From Brevibacillus antibioticus (GTDB taxonomy: Bacteria > Bacillota > Bacilli > Brevibacillales > Brevibacillaceae): DNA of 64,000 nucleotides. The stretch is taken from positions 5,083,001 to 5,147,000 of the forward strand of contig NZ_SZNK01000001.1 of NCBI RefSeq assembly GCF_005217615.1, in the 5' to 3' direction. The first letter of the stretch is position 1; each line of letters opens with the position of its first letter. The notes beneath the pieces are model-generated. The model was not told the DNA's origin. It searched no databases and worked only from the letters and a program-made list of their open reading frames with translations. The position numbers and the translations under genes are program-made. This document shows positions 1-8,502 of the stretch, piece after piece.

Positions 1-47
1 AGGTTTTCGAAGCCCGTGTAATGAGGAGAGATAAGCAATCGGTATAG

Positions 48-93
48 CAAAAAGCCGGTTACACCATAAAACATGGTGAAAACCGGCTTTTTG
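48..93. terminator. Bidirectional intrinsic terminator
   Basis: A 13-base arm at 48-60 pairs with 81-93, and a second nested stem (CACCAT with ATGGTG) lies inside it. A-runs on one side and T-runs on the other allow it to stop transcription from both strands. It closes the minus-strand ABC ATPase gene and probably an upstream gene whose end lies in or before bases 1-47; too little of that gene is present to identify it. Confidence 0.85.
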
Positions 94-110
94 CGAGTCG
101 AATCTAACAA

Positions 111-977
111 TTATCTGGCTCCAACCAGCTTACGCTCTTCCGCGTAAACAGGTTGGGAAGTGTTTTTTTCGTTTGGTTGCTTTTGATCGACAGCATGACA
201 CAGCTCATATGGGAGGCAGAGCGGTACACCCGTGCGAGGATCAATCAGGATGTCTGCTTCGATGTTGAATACCTTACGCAGCATCTCAGGCGTCATGACT
301 TCAGTAGGGCTTCCCTCAGCAACGACGGTACCGCGAGAGATGGCAACCATGTGCTGTGCATAACGGGTTGCGTGGTTCAAATCATGGACGACCATGACGA
401 TCGTACGATTTTCTTCGTCATTCAGCTTTTGCAGGAGCTTGAGAACCTCTAACTGGTGAGCCATATCCAGGAAGGTCGTAGGCTCATCCAGGAACAGGAT
501 GTCTGTTCCTTGCGCCAGTGCCATCGCAATCCAGGCGCGCTGGCGCTGACCGCCGGATAGCTGGTCAACCGGACGATCATGGAAATCTGTCATGCCTGTC
601 ATAGAGATAGCCCAGTTTACGATCTCCTTGTCTTCCTTGCTCAAAGAGCCGAAGCCTTTTTGATGGGGGAAGCGGCCATAGGTAACGAGCTCAGACACGG
701 TCAAGCCATCGGGTGCTGTCGGGTTTTGCGGCAAAATCGCCAATTGCTTGGCGACTTCCTTGGTCGATTGCTGATGGATCGACTTTCCGTCCAAAAATAC
801 TTGTCCGCCGGTTGGTTTCATAATCCGCGCGAGAGTTTTGAGGATCGTCGATTTACCAGAACCGTTTGCACCGACCAGGGCAGTGATTTTTCCAGAAGGA
901 ATGCTAATGTTCAAGTCTTTGACAATGGAAAGCTCACCGTATCCGATGTCCAGCTTTTGCGTGTATAAGCGCTCCAC
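111..977 (-). CDS. Iron-siderophore ABC transporter ATP-binding protein (FecE/YusV type)
   Basis: This is a 288-residue cytoplasmic ATPase that would energise ferric-siderophore import. It has Walker [10 protein letters not shown] (residues 36-44), signature LSGGQRQ (140-146) and Walker B ILFLDEP (160-166), and its spacing matches the FecE/FhuC/YusV group. The GTG start at 977 is chosen because AAGGAG lies about 10 bases upstream; an in-frame extension to 1031 would run into the Fur box. No permease or binding-protein gene is adjacent in the window. It may therefore be a stand-alone ATPase shared by several siderophore permeases, as YusV is in Bacillus subtilis. The substrate is not readable from the sequence. 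Confidence 0.88.
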   Translation of the reverse strand: MERLYTQKLDIGYGELSIVKDLNISIPSGKITALVGANGSGKSTILKTLARIMKPTGGQVFLDGKSIHQQSTKEVAKQLAILPQNPTAPDGLTVSELVTYGRFPHQKGFGSLSKEDKEIVNWAISMTGMTDFHDRPVDQLSGGQRQRAWIAMALAQGTDILFLDEPTTFLDMAHQLEVLKLLQKLNDEENRTIVMVVHDLNHATRYAQHMVAISRGTVVAEGSPTEVMTPEMLRKVFNIEADILIDPRTGVPLCLPYELCHAVDQKQPNEKNTSQPVYAEERKLVGAR

Positions 978-1031
978 AATGGGCCAACTCCTTTTTATGA
1001 AAGTATGTACATGTATGATAAACACAGACAA

Positions 1032-1046
1032 TGATAATCATTTTCA
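1032..1046 (-). promoter_or_regulatory. Fur box upstream of the siderophore ATPase gene
   Basis: TGATAATCATTTTCA is a 7-1-7 inverted repeat differing at one position from the Bacillus Fur core TGATAATnATTATCA. It sits about 55 bases upstream of the GTG start, in the expected promoter region. Iron-dependent repression by Fur is inferred. Confidence 0.85.
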
Positions 1047-1088
1047 CTAAAATAAAGTATATAACGGAATGAGGTCAAATTCAATATG

Positions 1089-1127
1089 AAAAAGCCAACC
1101 TGCTCACATGCGTGAACAAATTGGCCT
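1089..1127 (-). terminator. Intrinsic terminator of the DUF2653 operon
   Basis: On the minus strand an interrupted stem (AAGGCCAA with TTGGCTTT at the ends and GTTCACG with CGTGAGC-like pairing inside) is followed by a run of T. It lies about 25 bases after the stop of the DUF2653 gene. Confidence 0.7.
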
Positions 1128-1153
1128 TGGGTTAACTTACGTTTGATCAAGCG

Positions 1154-1447
1154 TTAGTAGGTGATATGAGCGATAATACCTTCTTCGTCGTCCAATACCA
1201 GCTCAATACCGGCCGAATAAGGGTTGCGCTGCATCTGAGTCTCCAGGTAGTAGCGAATCGCTTCAATCATATTAATCTCGACGAAGATTTGTTGGCGTTC
1301 CATCCAGTGTACCTCAGCAGAGAAGCCATACTCCTCGTCCCACATCAGCTCGACGGAGATGTCTTGTGGCTTCAACTGCTTTTTGTAAGCTGCATGAATG
1401 CAAATGGCATTAATGATATCTTGTTCTAAAAATGTTATCTTTTCCAT
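1154..1447 (-). CDS. yxcD: DUF2653 (YxcD-like) conserved protein
   Basis: This is a 97-residue acidic cytoplasmic protein that I recognise as the DUF2653/YxcD family of Bacillales; the family has no established function. The conserved core EEYGFSAEV (residues 38-46) and the acidic C-terminal block LDDEEGIIA are visible. There is no signal peptide or membrane segment. Its start overlaps the end of the upstream membrane-protein gene by 13 bases, so the two genes are very likely cotranscribed and translationally coupled. Confidence 0.7.
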   Translation of the reverse strand: MEKITFLEQDIINAICIHAAYKKQLKPQDISVELMWDEEYGFSAEVHWMERQQIFVEINMIEAIRYYLETQMQRNPYSAGIELVLDDEEGIIAHITY

Positions 1448-1869
1448 GCGTTCAGTTCCTGTTCCTTCTCACGCTTGTTTTTGAAGTAGACGAACGCTTT
1501 GCGGATCAGAATAATCACAGCGAGGATCGCCATCAGGTTGATCATGAAGCCAAGGATGGAGCCCAGGATACCCATGTCACCGAACAGGGATCCGAACAGC
1601 AAACCAGCCAGACCACCAATCATGAGACCTTTCATGAATCCGCCGCTTTTGCTTGCTGTAGCAGCAGGGGGTGTTGTCGTGCCTTTATTGGTTGATGCGT
1701 TTACATTTGAATCGGCTTTGTTAGGTGTTTGTGTATTGGTAGGAGTCGTATTAGAGTTAAAAGATTTTTTCCCGGACTTATAGCCTTTCGCATCGGCATG
1801 ATCAATGAATCCTCCAGCCGGCGCGAGTACGAGCATTACGGCAACCACCATCATGATGAGTTTTTTCAT
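1435..1869 (-). CDS. Secreted or membrane protein with Gly-rich hydrophobic core
   Basis: This is a 144-residue protein. A signal peptide (residues 1-27, ending near ADA) is followed by a low-complexity Asn/Thr/Pro linker (about 35-75). A Gly-rich hydrophobic stretch (GGLAGLLFGSLFGDMG, about 85-100), a transmembrane helix (about 105-122) and a basic tail complete it. The Gly-rich segment resembles Tim44-like or glycine-zipper membrane proteins, but I cannot assign a family. It overlaps the DUF2653 gene and forms a two-gene unit with it. Confidence 0.65.
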   Translation of the reverse strand: MKKLIMMVVAVMLVLAPAGGFIDHADAKGYKSGKKSFNSNTTPTNTQTPNKADSNVNASTNKGTTTPPAATASKSGGFMKGLMIGGLAGLLFGSLFGDMGILGSILGFMINLMAILAVIILIRKAFVYFKNKREKEQELNAWKR

Positions 1870-1976
1870 GTTATTTGAGTAGCCCCTCTCATTAAAATGA
1901 CTTATGCATATAAGTCTACATGAATATCAAGCGAAATTCCAACGAGCTTTCAGGGATGATCGGTCTGAATACCTAC

Positions 1977-2013
1977 AAAAAAGCCCCTGACAAGCGATCT
2001 CGTCAGGGGTTCT
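1977..2013 (-). terminator. Intrinsic terminator of the met operon
   Basis: On the minus strand CCCCTGAC (rc of 2002-2009) pairs with GTCAGGGG (rc of 1984-1991) and is followed by a seven-base T-run at 1983-1977. It lies just after the metI stop. Confidence 0.9.
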
Positions 2014-2018
2014 TCGAT

Positions 2019-2681
2019 TTACGCGCTCTTTTTCAGTTTTCGGGCTGCCCAGTTACCCAACGATTGAATGAGCTGGACCAAGACGACGAGGATAATGACG
2101 GTAATGATCATGACTTCGATGTCCCATTGCTGGTAGCCGTAGCGCAAGGCGAGATCGCCCAGTCCGCCGGCACCAACTGCGCCCGCCATAGCAGTAGCAC
2201 CGATCAAACCGATGGTCGCGATCGTCAGGCAGAGGACGATGCCAGGCCGTGCTTCACGCAGCATGATCCGAAAAATAATCTGCGTCCGGGATGCGCCCAT
2301 CGCTTGGTATGCTTCGATCACGCCGCGATCTACGTCATGCAGGGCCGTTTCCATCAGGCGTGAGATATAAGGCGCCGTATAGACGATGAGCGGTACAATG
2401 GCTCCTTCAATCCCAATCGAAGTGCCCACGATCAACTCTGTAAAAGGAATGATTGCAACCATCAGGATAATAAAAGGCAACGAACGCACAATGTTGATGA
2501 TCGTATTCAGGGTGTGATAAATGATTTTGTTCGGAAAAAGGTGGTTCGCCTGTGTGATGACCAACAAAATCCCGAGCGGAATCCCGATCAGTGTCGCAAT
2601 GAATAACGAAAACCCAACCATGGTGACGGTCTCTTGCAGGGATTGCCCGAATACCGGAATCATTTCAATCAAACGCTCCAT
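2019..2681 (-). CDS. metI: Methionine ABC transporter permease MetI
   Basis: This is the 220-residue membrane component of the MetNIQ D/L-methionine importer. It shows five predicted membrane helices and the EAA loop EAYQAMGASRTQI (about residues 125-137) that docks on the ATPase. Its length is normal for MetI/MetP. Its ATG overlaps the metN stop by one base (TAATG), giving translational coupling. It is the last gene of the SAM-riboswitch-controlled operon. Confidence 0.95.
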   Translation of the reverse strand: MERLIEMIPVFGQSLQETVTMVGFSLFIATLIGIPLGILLVITQANHLFPNKIIYHTLNTIINIVRSLPFIILMVAIIPFTELIVGTSIGIEGAIVPLIVYTAPYISRLMETALHDVDRGVIEAYQAMGASRTQIIFRIMLREARPGIVLCLTIATIGLIGATAMAGAVGAGGLGDLALRYGYQQWDIEVMIITVIILVVLVQLIQSLGNWAARKLKKSA

Positions 2682-3718
2682 TAGCTACGCACCTCCTCTG
2701 GGGACACAATATCTACGCGGTAGACGGATTCACGCAAGAAGCGAATGCCATCTTGAATGGGCTGGTCTTCACCAGAAATGTGCAAAAGCAAAATGCCAAG
2801 CGCTGTTCCCTTAATGGTCGTAATCGAGCCGTATAACAGATTGGTGCTAATCGGAAAGCGTGCGGACAAGGTACCTAGAACAGGATCGAGAGCGGCATCC
2901 CCGCGAAAAGCAACGCGAACAATTTTGGAAACGGGTCCGGATTCTTTTATCTTGGACAAAATCTCCTGTGGTACCTGATCGTCAAAAACTGTTTTGATAA
3001 AATTACGGGTCGTTTGCTCTTGCGGATTGCTGAACACATCCAGAACAGAGCCTTGCTCGATGACGACGCCGTTTTCCATGATGGCTACTTGGTCGCAGAT
3101 TTTCTTAATGACCTGCATTTCATGGGTAATCAGCACGATGGTCAGGTTGAACTTTTGATTGATGTCGAGCAACAGCCCCAGAATGGATTCGGTTGTTTGC
3201 GGGTCGAGAGCGGAAGTCGCTTCGTCACAGAGCAGGATTTCCGGATCGGTGGCAAGTGCACGAGCGATGCCCACCCGTTGCTTTTGTCCACCGGATAGCT
3301 GAGAAGGATAAGCGTTTGCTTTATCAGACAAGCCAACCAAGCCGAGAAGGTCTTCTACCTTGCGCTTTATGACATCTTTGGGGACGCGATTCATCCGCAA
3401 GATTTCCGCCACATTGTCAAAGACATTATAGGAAGAGAGCAGGTTGAAGTGTTGAAAAATAATCCCGATCTTTTTGCGAGCTTGCCGCAGCTCTTTTTCC
3501 TTGAGGGTCAGCATGTTCTGGCCATTGACGATCACAGAACCGCTGGTCGGCTTCTCCAACAGGTTGATGGTACGGAGCAGGGTACTTTTCCCCGCTCCGC
3601 TAAAGCCGATCACCCCGTAGATTTGCCCTTTTTCCACCTGCAGGGATACGCCCTTCAATGCTTCTACCTGCTTGTTTCCTACTTGATACGACTTATGAAT
3701 ATCGGTTAGCTGTATCAT
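2681..3718 (-). CDS. metN: Methionine ABC transporter ATP-binding protein MetN
   Basis: This 345-residue ATPase has Walker A GFSGAGKST (about 38-46), signature LSGGQKQRVGIARAL (about 140-154) and Walker B with CDEATSALD. It ends in a C-terminal NIL/ACT-like domain (about 265-345) typical of MetN, where methionine binds and inhibits transport. It sits between metQ and metI in the standard order. The distinctive C-terminal domain separates it from amino-acid importers of the GlnQ type. Confidence 0.96.
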   Translation of the reverse strand: MIQLTDIHKSYQVGNKQVEALKGVSLQVEKGQIYGVIGFSGAGKSTLLRTINLLEKPTSGSVIVNGQNMLTLKEKELRQARKKIGIIFQHFNLLSSYNVFDNVAEILRMNRVPKDVIKRKVEDLLGLVGLSDKANAYPSQLSGGQKQRVGIARALATDPEILLCDEATSALDPQTTESILGLLLDINQKFNLTIVLITHEMQVIKKICDQVAIMENGVVIEQGSVLDVFSNPQEQTTRNFIKTVFDDQVPQEILSKIKESGPVSKIVRVAFRGDAALDPVLGTLSARFPISTNLLYGSITTIKGTALGILLLHISGEDQPIQDGIRFLRESVYRVDIVSPEEVRS

Positions 3719-3760
3719 AACGAGTTCTCCTTGTTGTTCTTGATGTTCCTGGCGTCGATC

Positions 3761-4591
3761 TTACCAGGACGGCAGTACAGCTCCTTCAAAGCGTTCGTCG
3801 ATGAATTTTTTCACTTCTTCTGAGCGGTAGATGTCCACCAGCTTTTTGACGGCGGGGTTGTCTTTGTTGGTTTCGTTGACTGCTAAGATGTTTACGTATG
3901 GAGAGTCAGCCGTCTCAGCGAAGATCGCGTCTTTTTTCGGGGAGTAGCCAGCTTCCATCGCGAAGTTCGTATTAATCGAAGCAACCTCTACGTTGCTCAG
4001 CGAGCGTGCCAAGAAAGCAGCCTCTAGCTCTTTGAATTGCAAATTTTTCGGATTTTCCACGATGTCCAGTGGTGTTGCGTTGTCACCCACGCCATCCTTG
4101 AGCTTAATCAAGCCCGCTGCCTGATAGAGCAGCAAGGCGCGTGCTCGGTTGGTCGGGTCGTTTTGAATGCCGACAACGCCGCCTGCCGGGATGTCCTCGA
4201 CTTTTTTATGCTTGGTGGAGTACAGGCCCATCGGGTACGTCACGGTTTTTCCGACCTCGACGATCTTTGTCTTGTGATCTTGATTGAACTTCGCCAAGAA
4301 CGGGATGGTTTGGAAGCTGTTTACATCGAGATTTCCTTTATCGAGCGCCTGATTCGGCTGTACGTAATCGTTGAAAACGATGACTTCGACGTCGAGCCCT
4401 TTGCCTTTGGCGACTTCTTTTACTTTGTTGAGAATCTCTTCGTGTGGGCCGCCAGTGACACCCACTTTGAGTGAGGTTTGTTCAGCAGCAGTGCCGCCGT
4501 TAGCAGGCGCAGCTTCTTGTTTGCCCCCGCAAGCCGTTACGAGCGATGCAGCGAGCAGTAGTGTAGTGAGTAGTAAACCAGTCTTTTTCAT
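3761..4591 (-). CDS. metQ: Methionine-binding lipoprotein MetQ
   Basis: This is a 276-residue NlpA-family substrate-binding lipoprotein that captures methionine outside the membrane. The signal peptide ends in the lipobox LVTAC with Cys21 as the lipid anchor. The NlpA core follows, including VGVTGGPHEEIL, YVQPNQAL and a C-terminal YRSEEVKKFI. The ATG at 4591 is chosen over an in-frame upstream start because an AAAGGGG site precedes it, and because upstream sequence belongs to the riboswitch expression platform. Confidence 0.95.
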   Translation of the reverse strand: MKKTGLLLTTLLLAASLVTACGGKQEAAPANGGTAAEQTSLKVGVTGGPHEEILNKVKEVAKGKGLDVEVIVFNDYVQPNQALDKGNLDVNSFQTIPFLAKFNQDHKTKIVEVGKTVTYPMGLYSTKHKKVEDIPAGGVVGIQNDPTNRARALLLYQAAGLIKLKDGVGDNATPLDIVENPKNLQFKELEAAFLARSLSNVEVASINTNFAMEAGYSPKKDAIFAETADSPYVNILAVNETNKDNPAVKKLVDIYRSEEVKKFIDERFEGAVLPSW

Positions 4592-4623
4592 GAAAATACC
4601 CCTTTTCTCTGGATGTAAGATGG

Positions 4624-4798
4624 AAAAGAAAAAAGCCTCTTCCGACAGAAGAGGCGAAAACTGCAAGTATGTAACCACACTGCAACAATACCTCTCTTAT
4701 CTGTCGGAATAAATTCCGCTGGATTTGGCACCGTATCGTTTGCGATAGGTTGCCGAGGTGTCATAGGGCCAGTCCCTCAACCTCTCTTCATAAGAGAA
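4624..4798 (-). promoter_or_regulatory. SAM-I (S-box) riboswitch with terminator
   Basis: Read on the minus strand, the aptamer (4798-4692) carries the S-box landmarks in order. These are the P1 strand CTCTTATGAAGAGAGG, then GAGGGACTGGCCC, the GGCAACC motif, GGTGCCAAATCC, and the closing P1 strand near 4692-4700. A terminator follows: GCCTCTT pairs with AAGAGGC (4635-4655) and is followed by a U-tract (4634-4624). In this class SAM binding promotes termination, so metQNI should be expressed when SAM is low. Confidence 0.96.
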
Positions 4799-4946
4799 TG
4801 TGCTATGAAATTATCATTCCAAACATTGTCGTTAATTCTTATTTGGATAGTTGGATTATAACGACTGATTTTTTCGGTGTCAACAGTTTTTGCAAACGAA
4901 TGACTTGGTGGAAAAATGTGAAATTGATCTAAATACGAATATTCTA

Positions 4947-4975
4947 TTGAAGAATGAAAAAATCATATGTATAAT
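4947..4975 (+). promoter_or_regulatory. Sigma-A promoter for the DUF2294-like gene
   Basis: TTGAAG (4947-4952) and TATAAT (4970-4975) are separated by exactly 17 bases. The predicted start of transcription is near 4982, so an ATG at 4984 would leave almost no leader. This favours ATG 5017 as the translation start of the next gene. Confidence 0.75.
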
Positions 4976-5016
4976 GAGAGCGAATGAACCCGATGCCAGC
5001 TATCGCAGGTGATGAC

Positions 5017-5373
5017 ATGACTCTCGTGGACTCCAATGAAACTAGAAAAAAGCTGTCTGCCATCTATAATGAGATAGCAAAAGAGTTGTTCGGATTTGGA
5101 ACGACGTTGCTCCGAGTCACGATTGAAAACCAGATGATTACGTTCCAAGCCAAGCATCGCCGCTCTCCGCGCTCGCAAGCGTTGGAAGGAGAAGCACCGG
5201 CTCTCAAGCTCGAAGTCGATTTTCGCATGTCCCTTCTTTATAAGAAGAAACTGCGAGAGCGATTGGAAGAAGAGATGGGGTTGCCGTTGGAAGCTGTGCT
5301 ACGGGACTATGATGCGCCTACGCAGTGGGCAATCACGAATGTTATTTTAGCTGAATCAGAACTGAATACCTGA
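5017..5373 (+). CDS. DUF2294-like conserved protein
   Basis: This 118-residue soluble protein resembles the DUF2294 family of Firmicutes (IAKELFGFGTTLLRVTIENQMI at about residues 17-38, followed by a conserved basic stretch). The family has no settled function. The start at 5017 is chosen because AGGTGA lies just upstream and a promoter places transcription near 4982; an earlier ATG at 4984 is in frame but unlikely. It is monocistronic and its transcript may run into the terminator at 5464-5518. Confidence 0.65.
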   Translation: MTLVDSNETRKKLSAIYNEIAKELFGFGTTLLRVTIENQMITFQAKHRRSPRSQALEGEAPALKLEVDFRMSLLYKKKLRERLEEEMGLPLEAVLRDYDAPTQWAITNVILAESELNT

Positions 5374-5570
5374 CGCAATCGTTCGGATTTTCTCTTTTGA
5401 TCTATCTTAAGGGGGGACCGTAGACTTTGCGTAAAAACGGGTGTCACTTCTCTTTGTTTACGAAGAAAAGTGCTCTTGTTTAGAATGATACGTTCTAATC
5501 AAGGGTACTTTTCTTTTTATTGTATCACCATATTTTGTCATCAAATGAACCCAACTGGAGGAGAATTACG
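5374..5570 (+). promoter_or_regulatory. Leader with strong terminator before the purine operon
   Basis: A long interrupted hairpin at 5464-5512 (AGAAAAGT, CTCTTG and TTAGAA arms pairing with TTCTAA, CAAGGG and ACTTTTCT) runs into TTTTT, 53 bases before the lipoprotein ATG. CACTT and GTTTACG-containing bases at about 5445-5463 could pair with AAGTG at 5468-5472, which would compete with the terminator. No clear promoter is seen between the terminator and the gene. It may simply end the preceding gene, or be an attenuator. It does not match the purine riboswitch consensus. Confidence 0.5.
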
Positions 5571-6644
5571 ATGAAGAAATTACTTGCTGGAATTCTGTCT
5601 TTTTCTATGATGTCACTGGCACTCGCTGGCTGTGGCAGCAATGATCAACCACAAGCGGGGGGAGCTGGCGGCGAAGCCAAGGGCGAGCCGCAAAAGCTGG
5701 TCATCTCTACATGGGGCTTCTCCGAAGACTTTTTCCGCAAAGAAGTATACGAGCCGTTTGAAAAAGAACATAACGTGAAAATCGTGCTGGAAATCGGGAA
5801 CAACGCAGAGCGTTTGAACAAAGTTCGCCAAGGAAGCTCCGATGTAGACTTGATCTACCTCTCTGACTACTATGCACAGCAAGGGATTGAGAGTGGCGCA
5901 TTTGAAAAAATCGACCGCAGCCGCATCCAGAACCTGGATCAAATCTATGACATCGCCAAAGCACCACTGGGCGAGGAGTACGGTCCAGCTTACACGATTG
6001 GCCAATTCGGGATTGCCTACAATCCAAAGATCGTAAAAACTGAGATCAAGGATTGGAAAGATCTGTGGAACCCAGAGCTGACAGGCAAGCTGACACTGCC
6101 AAGCATTACGTCCACAACTGGTCCGATGGTTCTCGACAGTGCTTCTGCGGTCGCGGGCAGCAAGGAATTTAACGAGGATCAAGCCTTCGCGAAAATGAAG
6201 GAAGTCAACAAAAGTGTCGTGAAGTTCTACGATAAGACCTCCGAATACGTGAACATGTTTGGACAAGAAGAAATCGGCGTAGGACCGATCATGGAAATGT
6301 ACTTCAAAGACATCAAAGCCGCTGTTCCAGAAGCTGTTTTCGTACAACCTGCAAGCGGTGGATATGCGATTATGAATACGGTTAACATCGTAAAAGGCTC
6401 GAAAAACAAAGCACTCGCAGAAGACTTCATCAACTACCAGCTGAGCAAGGAAGTTCAGGAAAAATCAGCAAAAGCAAAAATCGATTCCCCTGTAAACAAA
6501 ACGGTTCAACTGACAGAAGAAGAAGCAAAAGGCGTAACGTACGGGGAAGAAACCGTAAGCAAGCTGCGTAAGCTGGACATGAAATTCGTAAACGAGCACT
6601 CCAAAGCATGGATTGACCGTTGGAATCGTGAAATCACGCAATAA
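5571..6644 (+). CDS. ABC transporter substrate-binding lipoprotein (PotD/SBP_bac_8-like)
   Basis: This 357-residue lipoprotein has a signal peptide ending in LALAGC (Cys21) and a periplasmic-binding fold of the PotD/spermidine-putrescine type. ATG 5571 follows a GGAGGAG site. The family usually binds polyamines or related cations, but here the operon carries a nucleoside hydrolase and adenine deaminase. The ligand may therefore be a purine nucleoside or base; this is inference from context. A stable hairpin after the stop probably raises its level relative to downstream genes. Confidence 0.85.
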   Translation: MKKLLAGILSFSMMSLALAGCGSNDQPQAGGAGGEAKGEPQKLVISTWGFSEDFFRKEVYEPFEKEHNVKIVLEIGNNAERLNKVRQGSSDVDLIYLSDYYAQQGIESGAFEKIDRSRIQNLDQIYDIAKAPLGEEYGPAYTIGQFGIAYNPKIVKTEIKDWKDLWNPELTGKLTLPSITSTTGPMVLDSASAVAGSKEFNEDQAFAKMKEVNKSVVKFYDKTSEYVNMFGQEEIGVGPIMEMYFKDIKAAVPEAVFVQPASGGYAIMNTVNIVKGSKNKALAEDFINYQLSKEVQEKSAKAKIDSPVNKTVQLTEEEAKGVTYGEETVSKLRKLDMKFVNEHSKAWIDRWNREITQ

Positions 6645-6665
6645 CGAACGATAGAAAAATAAGAG

Positions 6666-6701
6666 CGAGGGTATAGGCGTTTGCGAATATACCCTCGTTT
6701 T
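6666..6701 (+). terminator. Intercistronic hairpin/partial terminator
   Basis: CGAGGGTATA (6666-6675) pairs perfectly with TATACCCTCG (6688-6697) and is followed by only TTTT. It sits between the binding-protein gene and the nucleoside hydrolase gene. Such hairpins commonly give partial termination or protect the 3' end of the binding-protein mRNA. Confidence 0.75.
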
Positions 6702-6719
6702 CATGAGGGAGGACTACTT

Positions 6720-7649
6720 GTGAAAAAGATCATTCTTGACGTGGATACGGGCATTGATGATGCGCTTGGCATTATTCTCGCTGTGAAGAGCGGGCAATTC
6801 GATCTAGTTGGCATTACTACGGTGAATGGCAACGTGTCGCTGCGAAAAGCCACAGAAAACACGTGCAAAATTCTCGACTTCTTGCAAGTCGGCGAGCAAA
6901 TCCCTGTCATCTGTGGAGCGTCTGAACCGTTGTTGCGGCCGTTGTTTTTCGAGCATGCCGTACATGGTGAAGATGGCTTGGGGGGCGCCCTTGCCGGAGT
7001 TCCGATTTACAAGGAGCCGACTGCTGGCTTTGCTCCTGATTTCATCGTGGAAAACGTACTCGCTCATTCTGGAGAAATTACGCTCGTCATGACGGGGCCG
7101 CTGACCAATTTGGCTTTGGCGGTGAAAAAATGTCCGGAGCTTGTTCAACACGTCAAGGAAGTCATTTTCATGGGTGGAGTGGTCCGGGAGCATGGCAATG
7201 TGACGCCAGTTGCGGAGTACAACATGTACGTCGATCCAGAGGCAGCGAAGGTTGTATTTCATGCCGGATTCCCGCAATTGACGATGGTTGGTCTGGATGT
7301 GACGCGAAGAGTGCTGCTGAATGAGGAGCATATTCGCGGGCTAGGAGATACGCCGATGGGCGAGTACGTGAGACAGAGTACGTCAGATTACCTTCATCGC
7401 TATTTTCAGCGAAATGGCATCTATGCGTGCGCTATGCATGATCCGTTGGCTGTCGCGGTCGCACTCGATCCGAAGTTGGTGAAGACGCAGAAGTTATATG
7501 TAGATATCGAAACGAGAAGTGAGCTGTGTGATGGGCAAACGGTTTGCGACTTTCAAAACCGCCTGAAAAAAGAACCGAACATAAACGTCTGTCTGGACGT
7601 AGATGCAGATGCGTTCTTTGCGCGTTTTCTCGGCGCATTGAAAGCCTGA
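6720..7649 (+). CDS. Inosine-uridine preferring nucleoside hydrolase family protein
   Basis: This 309-residue enzyme should cleave the N-glycosidic bond of ribonucleosides to give base and ribose. The hallmark calcium-binding motif DVDTGIDD is at residues 7-14, and a C-terminal HDPLAVAVAL carries the conserved His/Asp. The length fits the IunH family. The GTG start at 6720 follows GAGGGAGG; an upstream ATG at 6681 falls inside the hairpin. In the operon it would supply free adenine or hypoxanthine from imported nucleosides. Confidence 0.92.
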   Translation: MKKIILDVDTGIDDALGIILAVKSGQFDLVGITTVNGNVSLRKATENTCKILDFLQVGEQIPVICGASEPLLRPLFFEHAVHGEDGLGGALAGVPIYKEPTAGFAPDFIVENVLAHSGEITLVMTGPLTNLALAVKKCPELVQHVKEVIFMGGVVREHGNVTPVAEYNMYVDPEAAKVVFHAGFPQLTMVGLDVTRRVLLNEEHIRGLGDTPMGEYVRQSTSDYLHRYFQRNGIYACAMHDPLAVAVALDPKLVKTQKLYVDIETRSELCDGQTVCDFQNRLKKEPNINVCLDVDADAFFARFLGALKA

Positions 7650-7675
7650 CGATACCGTGAACAGGAGTTAATCAG

Positions 7676-8497
7676 ATGAGAAAAACGGGTCTTTATTTAT
7701 TGCTTTTGCCAGGTGTGCTGTTTTTGACGCTGTTCATGGTCATTCCGATCGTGATGACGATTGCATCCACCTTTTATCAAGAGGGTAGCTTTACGATCCA
7801 AGGATATCTTCAGTTTCTTACCGACGCGTACTTCCTGAAAATTATGCTGACAACGTTGCAGGTCAGTCTGGTCACGACGATTGCGTGTGTTCTGATCGGT
7901 TTTCCTGCCGCGTACTACATTTCCAAGCTCGGCCCACGCAAAAAAGGCATCCTGCTGGCATTGGCGATTTTTCCTTTGCTGACCAGCTCTGTCGTGCGGT
8001 CGTTCTCTTGGATGATTATTCTCGGAAAAAAGGGCTTATTGAACAGCTCGCTGCTTGCAATCGGGCTCATCGATAAGCCGTTGGAAATATTGTATACGCC
8101 GACTGCGATGATGATTGGTTTGATTCATTTGTTCCTGCCGCTGATCATTATTACGCTGGTAGGGGTGATGGAAAACATCGATCCAGATTTGCTGAAGGCG
8201 GCGGAGAGCTTGGGCGCTTCCAAGCTGACTGCCTTCTGGAAGGTCATTGTGCCACTTAGTGTACCGGGACTTATCATTGGTAGCATTCTGGTGTTTGTCG
8301 GAAGCTTGACGGCCTACACGACGCCTGCTCTGCTAGGTGGAAAACAGCGGGTTATCTCCACGTTCCTGTATCAAAATGCGATTACACTCAACGACTGGCA
8401 TCTGGCCTCTGTCATTGCCACGATCATGATTGTCATTACATTTGTCGTCATCTACTTCATGAACAAGCTGGCGACGAAATTAAATCCGAAGGGGTAG
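7676..8497 (+). CDS. ABC transporter permease (PotB-like)
   Basis: This is a 273-residue inner-membrane permease with about six hydrophobic helices. It carries the EAA-type loop AAESLGASKLTAFWKVIVPLS (residues about 180-200). It belongs to the same family as the spermidine/putrescine permease PotB. AGGAG precedes the ATG. It would pair with the next permease gene six bases downstream to form the translocation channel. Confidence 0.92.
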   Translation: MRKTGLYLLLLPGVLFLTLFMVIPIVMTIASTFYQEGSFTIQGYLQFLTDAYFLKIMLTTLQVSLVTTIACVLIGFPAAYYISKLGPRKKGILLALAIFPLLTSSVVRSFSWMIILGKKGLLNSSLLAIGLIDKPLEILYTPTAMMIGLIHLFLPLIIITLVGVMENIDPDLLKAAESLGASKLTAFWKVIVPLSVPGLIIGSILVFVGSLTAYTTPALLGGKQRVISTFLYQNAITLNDWHLASVIATIMIVITFVVIYFMNKLATKLNPKG

Positions 8498-8502
8498 AAG
8501 CT

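Noticed and set aside
5374-5570. Purine riboswitch before the purine operon
   Set aside because: The conserved core of the purine aptamer (TTTCTAC and CCGTAAA-type loops) is not found.
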